Source: Deltaproteobacteria bacterium
GTDB lineage: Bacteria; JACQOV01
Length of the DNA stretch: 39,188 nucleotides
NCBI GenBank assembly: GCA_016202395.1
Contig: JACQOV010000100.1
Location: forward strand, 1-39,188
Direction of reading: 5' to 3'
How positions within the stretch are numbered: position 1 is the first letter of the stretch; the number at the start of each line of letters is the position of its first letter. The position numbers and the translations under genes were made by a program. Positions 26,672 to 33,843 of the stretch are shown here, piece after piece. The notes under the pieces are model-generated. The model was not told the origin of the DNA. It ran no database searches and saw only the letters and a list, made by a program, of their open reading frames with translations.

Positions 26672-27313
26672 ATGCAAAGGCTTGTTCGGGGGATTCAAGG
26701 ATTCTCCCTCATCCTTTTTATCTGGATCTCTACGGAGGTGATCCCGTTCCCTCCGGATTTAAGGGCACTCCCTTCTTTTTTCACACTTCGAGCCTTGCTA
26801 GGAATCCATCCTGTTTTGGGAGAGATCCCGACATGGGTATGGATCTTTATCGCCTTTTTTTCTTTGGGAGCCGCTCTTTGGCCAGCAAGGAATCAACCCA
26901 TTCAACGGTGGACGACCGGATTGATTGTGTGCGGTTTGCTGGGAATCCCCCTGTATGTTTTGTTCAAAGGGGAGAGTTGGGGGAGCTATCTGTGGTCGTT
27001 TCACCTTTTGACATTCATGGGGGCGAATCTGTGGATTCGAGATCCGGACTATCTTTATGCCGCGTTGTTGGGAGGGGCGTGTTTTGATTTGATTGCAGCC
27101 TCGCGGGCTTTAGCTCAGGGGCTTGCAACGATCCCCCAGTTTTACGCAAGAGCGGTTTCACCCACAACAATTACGGTTGTGGATTCCGCTTTTGCTGTGG
27201 CTGTTTTTATTCTTTGGATCGCCCCTATTCGAAGAGAAACTCCGAAGGCGGCAGGAAATCTGGGAGATTCTAGCCGAGTGGTGTGGCGAAACGAGGCCCC
27301 TCCTTCTTCTTAA
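26672..27313 (+). CDS. Multi-pass inner-membrane protein of unknown function
   Basis: I do not recognise the family. The 213-residue product has about six hydrophobic segments (roughly residues 8-25, 50-70, 80-98, 102-120, 126-148 and 168-186), with few charges between them, and a polar C-terminus. There is no signal peptide cleavage site or metal motif. It stands alone between uspA and a convergent SDR gene; their stops are 3 bases apart. A real gene is likely because the hydrophobic pattern is regular and it has a promoter. Confidence 0.7.
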   Translation: MQRLVRGIQGFSLILFIWISTEVIPFPPDLRALPSFFTLRALLGIHPVLGEIPTWVWIFIAFFSLGAALWPARNQPIQRWTTGLIVCGLLGIPLYVLFKGESWGSYLWSFHLLTFMGANLWIRDPDYLYAALLGGACFDLIAASRALAQGLATIPQFYARAVSPTTITVVDSAFAVAVFILWIAPIRRETPKAAGNLGDSSRVVWRNEAPPSS

Positions 27314-27316
27314 CCC

Positions 27317-28081
27317 CTATCCTGCCATTGTTAGTCCGCCGCTCACACTCAACACCTGCCCCGTAATAAAACTAGCCTCATCGGAAGCAAGGAAAGCCAC
27401 TGCGGAAGCGATATCTTGCGGTGTCCCTGTTCGCCCTAGAGGAATCGATTTTTCAATGGCGGCCATCACCTTGGCTCCTCTCTCGCTCTTCTTCATCTCC
27501 CCCAGAAGCGCTGTTTCTGTGGGCCCTGGGCAGATCACGTTAACGGTGACGTGATATCGCGCGACTTCCCGCGCCAAGGCTTTCGAGAAAGCGATAACCC
27601 CTCCTTTCGTGGCGGAGTAAACCACCTCCCCCATGCTCCCCACGCGTCCGGCGTCGGAGGCGATATTGATGATTCGACCGCCATTGTTCGGAATCATGGC
27701 TGTCTTGAGAATAGTATGAGCGCAGTAGATCGGCCCTTTCAGATTGATTCCCAGGAGTCGATCCCAAGTGTCGGGTGAGTTATCGACAAAAAACTCGAAG
27801 CGGTCCCAGCCGGCGTTGTTTACCAAGATGTCGATTTGACCGAAGGCCTCTAAAGCTCTTGCAGCAAGGGTCTGGCATTGCGAGTCGTCGCTCACATCGG
27901 TTTTGCAAACAATCGCGCGCCGGCCGATCTTTCCAATCTCTAAGGCGGTCTGTTCCGCGATAGACTCATTGCAATCGGCAATAACCACCTCCGCCCCTCG
28001 CTCCGCCAGTTTAAGGGCAATCCCTTTGCCGATTCCTTGAGCTCCTCCTGTTACTACGGCGACTTTCCCATCTAATTTCAT
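27317..28081 (-). CDS. FabG-like short-chain dehydrogenase/reductase
   Basis: The classical SDR of 254 residues has the cofactor motif T11-G-G-A-Q-G-I-G18, NNAG at ~88-91, and the catalytic set N113, S142, Y155, K159 (YSATK). It resembles 3-oxoacyl-ACP/acyl-CoA reductases, including cyclic hydroxyacyl-CoA dehydrogenases; the exact substrate cannot be read. An upstream Met at 28096 is possible, but GGAGG with 8 bases spacing favours the ATG at 28081. It starts 2 bases beyond the acyltransferase stop, so the two are coupled. Confidence 0.92.
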   Translation of the reverse strand: MKLDGKVAVVTGGAQGIGKGIALKLAERGAEVVIADCNESIAEQTALEIGKIGRRAIVCKTDVSDDSQCQTLAARALEAFGQIDILVNNAGWDRFEFFVDNSPDTWDRLLGINLKGPIYCAHTILKTAMIPNNGGRIINIASDAGRVGSMGEVVYSATKGGVIAFSKALAREVARYHVTVNVICPGPTETALLGEMKKSERGAKVMAAIEKSIPLGRTGTPQDIASAVAFLASDEASFITGQVLSVSGGLTMAG

Positions 28082-28083
28082 CG

Positions 28084-28989
28084 TTACATCCTCCATCGGT
28101 CATGAACCCAAAACCACATCTCCGGATATTTTCGAATCGTGGCGTCGAGTGCCTCGTTGCATTTCTGGGTCAGAGCGTACACATCCTTCTCTCGATCTCC
28201 GGTGGGGGTGTATTGGATGGGGGCCTCGTAAATGGCTCGCCACCGCGTATTCCCAAGGGGTTGTGGATAGAAGTGCATGATAGAAGATCCCGTATCCAGA
28301 GCTAATTCTGCGAGATGCCGATTGGTCAGAGCCGGCTGGCCCAGAAAAGGGACTATAATCCCTCCTCGCAGGGGCTGGCTTCTCTGATCGAGAAGAATCG
28401 CGATCATTTCGTTGTGGAGTAAAATCTCCTTCAATCGTGGAAGAGCCCCTTTTGCGTAAACCACTCCGACGCTTCCCGAACATCGGAGTCCATCGATCAA
28501 TCGATCCAATAGAGGATTCTTGAGAGAACGAGCCACATAATGGATTGGAAGCCCTTGATACCCCGCGCCGACTGCGAGGAGCTCCGCGTTTCCGATATGT
28601 CCTAGCAAAATAATCACACCGCCTTTTTTTCGAGCCTCGCTGATCCGACGCCATGATTCGGGATCTCGTTCAATAAATCGTTCATAGTTTTGAGCGTTGA
28701 TGTGACGGGCCCAAAGGATCTCAAAAAGAGAGTTGGAAAAGTTTTGAAAAGAGGCTTTGGCGATGGCCCGTTTCTCTTTCTCGGTTTTGGTAGCTCCGTA
28801 AACGTGGTCGAGATTTTTTAAGGCGAGCTTCCTGCGCGAGAAAATCAGCCAATAGCAAAGCGTTCCGATCCCTTTGGCAAGGGCCGACCACACGGAGCGG
28901 GGAAGAAGATGGATGAAACGATGCAAGAGATAGATGGGGAGATAAACCGCCCAATGGCGCCAACGAATGGTTTCTGTTTTGGAATTCAT
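28084..28989 (-). CDS. LpxL/HtrB-family lipid A acyltransferase
   Basis: The 301-residue enzyme has a membrane anchor region near residues 14-50, the catalytic HX4E motif H131-I-G-N-A-E136, the DQRSQPLRGGIIVPFLG region, and the family ending WFWVHDRWRM. LpxL/LpxM enzymes add a secondary acyl chain to Kdo2-lipid A at the inner membrane. Its presence implies an LPS-like outer membrane. It precedes the SDR gene on the minus strand, and palindromic element C lies just upstream of its start. Confidence 0.92.
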   Translation of the reverse strand: MNSKTETIRWRHWAVYLPIYLLHRFIHLLPRSVWSALAKGIGTLCYWLIFSRRKLALKNLDHVYGATKTEKEKRAIAKASFQNFSNSLFEILWARHINAQNYERFIERDPESWRRISEARKKGGVIILLGHIGNAELLAVGAGYQGLPIHYVARSLKNPLLDRLIDGLRCSGSVGVVYAKGALPRLKEILLHNEMIAILLDQRSQPLRGGIIVPFLGQPALTNRHLAELALDTGSSIMHFYPQPLGNTRWRAIYEAPIQYTPTGDREKDVYALTQKCNEALDATIRKYPEMWFWVHDRWRM

Positions 28990-29013
28990 GGAGGGGGATT
29001 ATAGCACGATAAA

Positions 29014-29191
29014 GGGCGCCTCTAAAAACTATGTTCGTAACGAAAAATCACAATCTAGGCCGAGCCAAGGAAGATGAGCAAAAAGCCCGCAAACGTACCT
29101 GGAAGGTACGTTGAGGACTTTTTGTAAAATCTGACGCAGGCGCAGGCCAGAGTGTGATTTTTCGTTACGAACATAGTTTTTAGAGGCGCCC
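29014..29191 (+). repeat. Palindromic element C with perfect 39-bp arms
   Basis: Bases 29014-29052 and 29153-29191 are exact inverted copies over 39 bp, starting GGGCGCCTCTAAAAACTA. The arms continue imperfectly inward to the centre AACGTACCT-GGA-AGGTACGTT at 29092-29112. The 178-bp element has no convincing ORF. The centre contains GTAC on each side, as in elements A and B, but the arms are unrelated in sequence. It sits between two minus-strand envelope genes, 25 bases upstream of the LpxL start. Confidence 0.85.
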
Positions 29192-29391
29192 TAAAGAAAA
29201 GGGTCGAAGGCCTTGCTAGGGCTGAGGTGGGGTTTATGGTAGGGAGAGGCCCCCGACCCAACTGATTTACAATGCAATTGTCATGCCAACTCAGGGCATG
29301 TTTATAACTCATTGAAATTAATACAGAATAAAAAAGTCCCCGGTGTGACGTTATTGTAAATTGTGCGTGGTTGTGACTTTTTGATACAGAA
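29192..29391. other. Noncoding stretch beside element C
   Basis: This 200-base gap between the PlsC-type gene and element C has no supported gene. It holds a 6-bp dyad CATGCC-N7-GGCATG (29282-29300), a 9-bp direct repeat ATACAGAAT (29321-29329 and 29384-29392), and inverted AAAAAGTC/GACTTTTT. I see no clear promoter for the LpxL-SDR pair on the minus strand, and no strong terminator. Confidence 0.4.
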
Positions 29392-30711
29392 TCATCCGAG
29401 CCAGACGGAGCGGCGCCGCTTCAGTTGATCATAGACCATCTGTTGGATATTGGCCCGGATCATCTCCGAGAACTGATTAATAAGGATATCATCCTCAATG
29501 GCCTCGGGCCCATAGGCAGAGAAGTCAAACGGTTTTCCCATGTGGATGTACCACTTGGTGGGGTAAGGGATGAGTCCTAGAAGCCCCAACCAAGGGAAGG
29601 TGGGGGTAATCGGGATGTAAGGGAGCTTGAACCAACGGCCTAACCAATCGGCCCGGGCCATTAAAGGCATGGCCTCTTCGGCTCCAATCACCGCTACGGG
29701 AACAATGATGGAACCGGTTCGGAGGGCCAATTTGATGAATCCACCGCGGCCAAAGCGTTGCAATTGATATCGCTCGGAGTAGAGTTTCCCAACCCCTTTG
29801 ACCCCTTCGGGGAAAACAGCGACAAGCTGATCCTTCCTCAGCAAGCATTCCGCGTTTTCTTGGCAGGCGCGAGCTCCTCCGACTCGGCTCATAAACGAGC
29901 CGCCAAAAGGAAAATAATAAACGAAATTCTCGACCAGGAACCGGACCTCCCGATGCTCGGGATGCTCGTTCATCACGGCCACCTTGATCATGGTTCCATC
30001 ATACGGGAGCGCTCCCGAGTGATTCCCAACCAGGAGGGCTCTCCCCTCATTGGGGACGTTCGTGACGCCTGAGGTTTCCACACGCCACCACGTTTTGTAG
30101 AGAAAGTCAAAAACAGGCTTCATCCGCGCTTGAAAGATTGGATCCAAACCGAATTCATCCACTTGTTCGGATCGGCTTCTCATCCAGAATTGTCGAAAAA
30201 TAGATCGCAGCGGCTCCAAGGAGATTCCTTCGCTGAGTTTCTGATAAGCGGTGAACAAAATCTGGATGATTTGTTCTCGATAGTGGTTCTCTTTTTCGGG
30301 AGTGGGCTCCTTTTCTTGCTGGTACTGTTGGGCGACCTCTTTGAGCCTCTCCTCATAATTATGAGCCAATTTTGAGAATCGTTTCTCGAATTCTGGAAGT
30401 GGAGGAGCTGTGGGAGGGTGCGCTGGAGGCTGGATCTTGTTTTCGATCTGGCGGAGGCCTTGTTGCAATCGCATCTCCAGGGTCGCAAATCGGTGTTCGA
30501 TCGCTTGATCGATCAAAGTTTGAGTGTCGGGCGGTGTGGAAGCAGACGATGGCGAGGCCGGAGATTTAGCCCCATTTCCCTCCGCTTTTACGGTGGGAAT
30601 CTCTTCCGGTTTTTGGAGAGCGCCCGCCTCTTTTGGGGTGGCAAGGAGCAGACTCGGTTTAGCCCCTTGCATGAAAGGATCGTTTCCTAAAACATTCTTT
30701 GGACCTGCCAT
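29392..30711 (-). CDS. PlsC-type glycerolipid acyltransferase with long N-terminal region
   Basis: From the ATG at 30711 (GGGGGAG upstream) the protein has 439 residues. Residues 1-110 are Pro/Ala-rich with a predicted coiled coil (~105-145). The acyltransferase domain follows: an NHSGALPYDG block (H231, D238, a spacing seen in one PlsC subfamily rather than the usual HX4D) and VFPEGVKG (P301-E-G). It should acylate a lysophospholipid or similar acceptor at the inner membrane. It is downstream of an epimerase-like SDR; I recall this pairing also in mycobacteria. A TTG at 30729 is an alternative start. Confidence 0.85.
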   Translation of the reverse strand: MAGPKNVLGNDPFMQGAKPSLLLATPKEAGALQKPEEIPTVKAEGNGAKSPASPSSASTPPDTQTLIDQAIEHRFATLEMRLQQGLRQIENKIQPPAHPPTAPPLPEFEKRFSKLAHNYEERLKEVAQQYQQEKEPTPEKENHYREQIIQILFTAYQKLSEGISLEPLRSIFRQFWMRSRSEQVDEFGLDPIFQARMKPVFDFLYKTWWRVETSGVTNVPNEGRALLVGNHSGALPYDGTMIKVAVMNEHPEHREVRFLVENFVYYFPFGGSFMSRVGGARACQENAECLLRKDQLVAVFPEGVKGVGKLYSERYQLQRFGRGGFIKLALRTGSIIVPVAVIGAEEAMPLMARADWLGRWFKLPYIPITPTFPWLGLLGLIPYPTKWYIHMGKPFDFSAYGPEAIEDDILINQFSEMIRANIQQMVYDQLKRRRSVWLG

Positions 30712-30774
30712 AACTCCCCCATATCGCAAATTTAAAACATACCTCAGTTTCTTTAAAAAAACTAGGCCTTCAGC

Positions 30775-31773
30775 CTACTCCACCAGATGGATTTGACGCA
30801 GGCGTTGAATCCCGAGATAACTTTCCAGAGCCTCTTTGGTGCTGTATTTTGCTTCGAACCCAAGCTCTTCCTTGGCCTTTGTTCCATCAGCCACCCAAAC
30901 ATAGCGGATATAGTCGAGATGGGGCGCTGGAGCTCGAGTCACTTGGGCCAACCATAAGGCATCGACCATCGGATAAGCGATGCCGTGAAAGATCGGCAGA
31001 ATCGGTTTGCCAGCCAGCCGCAGCAGAGTAAAGAAGGGCAAGACCCCACGTCCCACAATATTGTATTCTCCGGAATAATCCCCTTCGATGACAAGATCCC
31101 ATGCATTGAGGAGATCTTCTTCGTGGACGGCTTGGAACAAAGGATCATAGCCTAACAGTGTGATGCAGACGGGGCGGCTCAGATAATCGGTTACAAAATT
31201 TTTGATCGTGGGTCCCAGAATAGTGCAAGGGCGAAGGACGGTAACGATGGTCTCAGGCCTTTTCTTCCGATAGCGACGGATCTCTTTTTCCACCTCCACC
31301 TTGTCGGCGACAAAGCGATAGCGGGGATTGATGTTGAGAGGATGATTCTCGGTCAAGAAGTTCGGATTTGTAGGATTGGCGCCATAGACCATCGTGGTGC
31401 TCGCCACGAGGATTTTATGAATCTTTACTTTCGCGCAAGCGTGCAATACGTTGATCGATCCGATCACCTCTACCTCATGCGGGTGGCTGCGGCTATGACT
31501 GGGGCTATTAAAAAAAGCCGCATGAATGAAGGTGTCACAACTCTCCCGTTCTAAGATTTCAGCAATGGTCGCGTCAATGGTCGGGATGGTGAGGTCAATC
31601 TGATAAAATTTCGTCGGAGGCTCCAAGAACGAAGGTTGGTGCCTATCGAGCGCAATCACCTGATAATCGGAGCGACTTTGAAGTCGTTTCAAGAGATTGC
31701 TCCCGATAAAACCATTCACTCCTGTGATCGCAATAACCCGCTTGTGTTTGAGTCGTGAACGCCGATGTGTCAT
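30775..31773 (-). CDS. NAD-dependent epimerase/dehydratase family (extended SDR)
   Basis: The 332-residue product has the nucleotide-binding TGVNGFIG motif (T17-G24), STTMVYG, and RPCTILGP, all typical of extended SDRs such as GalE-like proteins. The catalytic YxxxK position reads F154-V-A-D-K158, so the usual Tyr is Phe, and another Tyr lies two residues earlier. It may therefore bind NAD(H) without classical epimerase activity, or use another residue. It leads the minus-strand envelope cluster, 63 bases upstream of the acyltransferase. Confidence 0.88.
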   Translation of the reverse strand: MTHRRSRLKHKRVIAITGVNGFIGSNLLKRLQSRSDYQVIALDRHQPSFLEPPTKFYQIDLTIPTIDATIAEILERESCDTFIHAAFFNSPSHSRSHPHEVEVIGSINVLHACAKVKIHKILVASTTMVYGANPTNPNFLTENHPLNINPRYRFVADKVEVEKEIRRYRKKRPETIVTVLRPCTILGPTIKNFVTDYLSRPVCITLLGYDPLFQAVHEEDLLNAWDLVIEGDYSGEYNIVGRGVLPFFTLLRLAGKPILPIFHGIAYPMVDALWLAQVTRAPAPHLDYIRYVWVADGTKAKEELGFEAKYSTKEALESYLGIQRLRQIHLVE

Positions 31774-31843
31774 CTTCTATCTGGTCCCTGCTAAACAAAT
31801 TCTTGTTGTGATGCAGTTCATGGGTAGCCTCTCTCCTAGTAAA

Positions 31844-31882
31844 AGTCAAGAAGAGCTTGACATGCGTGGTTTTTTGTATAAT
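31844..31882 (+). promoter_or_regulatory. Divergent promoter region with a GTCAAG/CTTGAC dyad
   Basis: In the gap between the epimerase (minus) and SRPBCC (plus) genes there is a perfect dyad GTCAAG-AAGAG-CTTGAC (31845-31861). It supplies TTGACA (31857-31862) for the plus strand and TTGACT on the minus strand. On the plus side a perfect TATAAT follows at 31877-31882, but the spacer is only 14 bp, so activity may need an activator or a different -35. The minus -10 is weak. Confidence 0.5.
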
Positions 31883-31923
31883 AAATAGCACGTTTGATCC
31901 TACCTAAAAAAACGAGGTGAACC

Positions 31924-32367
31924 ATGGGACTGGAAACTGTTCAGAAGAGTGTCACGATCAACGCCTCTCCTCAACAATGTTATGATGCACTGTGCCAATT
32001 TGAATCCTATCCCCAGTGGCAATCGGCTGTGCAATCCATTCGGGTCGTGGCGAAGTATCCGGATGGACGCGCTAAAGATGTGGAGGTGGTGGTTCATGCG
32101 GTGGTAAAGAAGATCCGGTATGTTTTGCGTTATCAATATGATGATGTGCGTCATAAGTTGAGTTGGACCTATGTGGATGGAGATGTCCGAAATGCGGAAG
32201 GTTGGTATCAGTTTAAGGAAGTGGGAGGAGATAAAACGGAGGCGACCTGTCAAATGGGGGTAGACCCTGGCTTTTGGGTTCCCAAGACGATTCGGAATAC
32301 GTTGACAGAGGTGACATTGACGAAATCGATGGAAGAGCTCAAGACCTATGCTGAGAAAAAAGGTTAG
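31924..32367 (+). CDS. SRPBCC (START-like) family protein
   Basis: The 147-residue product fits the polyketide cyclase/Bet v 1-like fold. It has an N-terminal QKSVTINASPQQCYDALCQFESYPQW, followed by alternating strands (WTYVDGDVRNAEGWYQFKEV) and a long C-terminal helix with LTKSMEELKTYAEKK. Such proteins bind hydrophobic ligands in the cytoplasm; no catalytic residue is evident. The ATG follows GAGGTG. Its end overlaps the cutA start by 20 bases. Confidence 0.82.
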   Translation: MGLETVQKSVTINASPQQCYDALCQFESYPQWQSAVQSIRVVAKYPDGRAKDVEVVVHAVVKKIRYVLRYQYDDVRHKLSWTYVDGDVRNAEGWYQFKEVGGDKTEATCQMGVDPGFWVPKTIRNTLTEVTLTKSMEELKTYAEKKG

Positions 32368-32668
32368 AGGGTACGTGGTCCTTTCAACCATTGGCTCACA
32401 TCGAAAGGCGCGCGTGTTGGCCTCGGCGTTGGTGAAAGAGCGACTTGCGGCTTGTGTTAACATCGTTTCGGGGGTGCGCTCGGTTTATATTTGGAAAAAT
32501 CGGTTCTGTGAGGATCGGGAGTTCTTGTTAGTGATTAAAACCTCTAAAGCTCGGTTAAATCGCTTGATAGCCCGCATCGAGGAGATTCATCCTTACGAAC
32601 TTCCGGAGGTGATCGCTTTGCCCATTGACGTGGGGGCGCGAAAGTACCTTCGATGGATCGAAGGTTAG
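32348..32668 (+). CDS. cutA: Divalent-cation tolerance protein CutA
   Basis: The 106-residue product matches the small trimeric CutA family along its length: VVLSTIGSHRKARVLASALVKERLAACVNIV, the YIWKNRFCEDREFLLVIKT strands (quoted in part), and HPYELPEVIALPIDVGARKYLRWI. The family is linked to copper tolerance in E. coli, but its biochemical role is unclear. The ATG at 32348 lies inside the SRPBCC gene, so the two are translationally coupled. Confidence 0.93.
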   Translation: MLRKKVRGYVVLSTIGSHRKARVLASALVKERLAACVNIVSGVRSVYIWKNRFCEDREFLLVIKTSKARLNRLIARIEEIHPYELPEVIALPIDVGARKYLRWIEG

Positions 32669-32976
32669 AAGGAAGGCTTCATCTGTGGAGTTTTGTTTAC
32701 AGTGGGTCGGTAAAAAAGATCAACACCTATTTCTTTTTAGAAAACAGGAAGTTAGCGTTTTATGGAGGGGTAAAGCGTAAAAAAAGTTTGCACTTTTTTT
32801 CGGGTGGATTTTTTTTGATTCCGTCTTTGTAAGAGGGAAGGATGGTCTATCTTTTTGAAAATAGAGTGTTTTTAGCTCAGTGTTTTGAATTATTTAAAAA
32901 GAAGCTTTTCTGGCACTGTTTTTGCATGTCCTAAGATGCCGAAGGGCATTATTTACCTATAAAGGAGGGTACAACA
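32669..32976. other. 308-base regulatory gap upstream of the TRAP array
   Basis: This AT-rich gap contains an A/T-rich hairpin AAAAAAAGT-TTGC-ACTTTTTTT (32779-32800) that could act as a terminator for cutA. It also holds a dyad-like TCTAT...ATAGA (32846-32865), 70-90 bases upstream of the predicted start site, in the range used by sigma-54 activators, and the sigma-54 promoter annotated separately. The ribosome-binding site AAAGGAGGG precedes the tatT-like gene. No ORF is supported. Confidence 0.6.
32911..32926 (+). promoter_or_regulatory. Sigma-54 (RpoN) promoter of the tatT-tatP array
   Basis: TGGCAC-TGTTT-TTGCA matches the sigma-54 -24/-12 consensus (TGGCAC, five bases, TTGCA), with the invariant GG (32912-32913) and GC (32924-32925) exactly 12 bases apart. 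It is on the plus strand, 51 bases upstream of the first ATG of the array, giving a leader of about 40 bases. Expression would require an NtrC-type activator, whose gene is not in the window. Confidence 0.8.
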
Positions 32977-33843
32977 ATGAAGTGGGTCGTATTAACAGTA
33001 TCGCTAAGTGGCTTGCTGCTGTTTAACGCCAGTTGTTCTATCAAAGCGGCAGCAGTTAATGCGCTGGTCCCCAGCATGTACGACATGATAGAGACCTCTT
33101 ATCAAGGAAAAGATTCTGCAACCGTTGGAGAGGCCCTTCCCACCTTTATTGTTCTGATGGAGGGGATGGTGGGGATGTCTCCAAAAAATCAGGAGTTGCT
33201 GGCTTTGGCAGGACAGCTCAACGCCTTCTATGCGATGGGATTTATGGAACAACAGGATCCCAAGAGGGCGATACGGCTTTATGAAAGGGGTGTGGAACTG
33301 GGGATGGAGGCGTTGAAGCGAAACAAAAAATTCCGCAACTCTTTGGCAAGAGGGGATAAGTTTCGTGAAGCGACTCCGTACTTAAAGAAAGACGATCTGC
33401 TCCCCGCGTTTTGGACCCTCATGGCATGGGCCCTTCTTTTACAACTCAAGTTGGACGATCCCAAAGCCCTTTTCGATCTTCCTAAAGTTACCGCACTTCT
33501 GAATCGGGTTATGGAATTGGATGACACCTATTTCTTCGGAGCGCCTCATCTTTTGCAAGGGGCTCTCTACACGATTCTGCCCGCGATGGCAGGAGGGGGA
33601 CCGGATAAGGCCCAGGCAGAGTTTGGCAAGCTTTTTGCGATCTCGGGAGATCGGTTCATGCTGGGGCATGTCTACTATGCTCAGAACTACGCCACTCTTA
33701 TCAAAGATAAGGCCCTTTTCGAGAGTGAGCTCCAGCTCGTTTTGGACACCCCCTCGGAGGTGCTCACAGAAATGCCGATTGCGAACGAGATGGCCAAGGA
33801 TCTGGCTCGAAAGCTTTTAGCGAAAAAGGATGAGCTTTTTTAG
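32977..33843 (+). CDS. TatT-like TRAP-associated TPR lipoprotein
   Basis: The 288-residue product has a signal sequence ending at a likely lipidated C20 (LFNASC; the -3 residue Asn is unusual for a lipobox). Its helical-repeat body matches the TatT family: LVPSMYDMIETSYQGKD, AFYAMGFMEQQDPKRAIRLYERG, and a TPR-like series to the end. In Treponema pallidum TatT (Tp0956) is a trimeric lipoprotein that docks a TRAP binding protein, TatP (Tp0957). Here it leads five such proteins, overlapping the first by 14 bases. Confidence 0.85.
   Translation: MKWVVLTVSLSGLLLFNASCSIKAAAVNALVPSMYDMIETSYQGKDSATVGEALPTFIVLMEGMVGMSPKNQELLALAGQLNAFYAMGFMEQQDPKRAIRLYERGVELGMEALKRNKKFRNSLARGDKFREATPYLKKDDLLPAFWTLMAWALLLQLKLDDPKALFDLPKVTALLNRVMELDDTYFFGAPHLLQGALYTILPAMAGGGPDKAQAEFGKLFAISGDRFMLGHVYYAQNYATLIKDKALFESELQLVLDTPSEVLTEMPIANEMAKDLARKLLAKKDELF

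Noticed and set aside
28100..28654. 184-residue minus-strand ORF inside the LpxL-type gene
   Set aside because: Shifted-frame shadow of the acyltransferase. It is Ser/Arg-rich with no domain, while the overlapping frame has the HX4E motif and the family C-terminus.
29014..29191. Element C as an insertion sequence
   Set aside because: The 178-bp element has long inverted ends but no transposase frame, and I could find no clear flanking target duplication.
29055..29312. Minus-strand 85-residue ORF over element C
   Set aside because: It crosses one arm and the centre of the palindrome, has no ribosome-binding site and no family resemblance; it is best explained by chance in repeat DNA.
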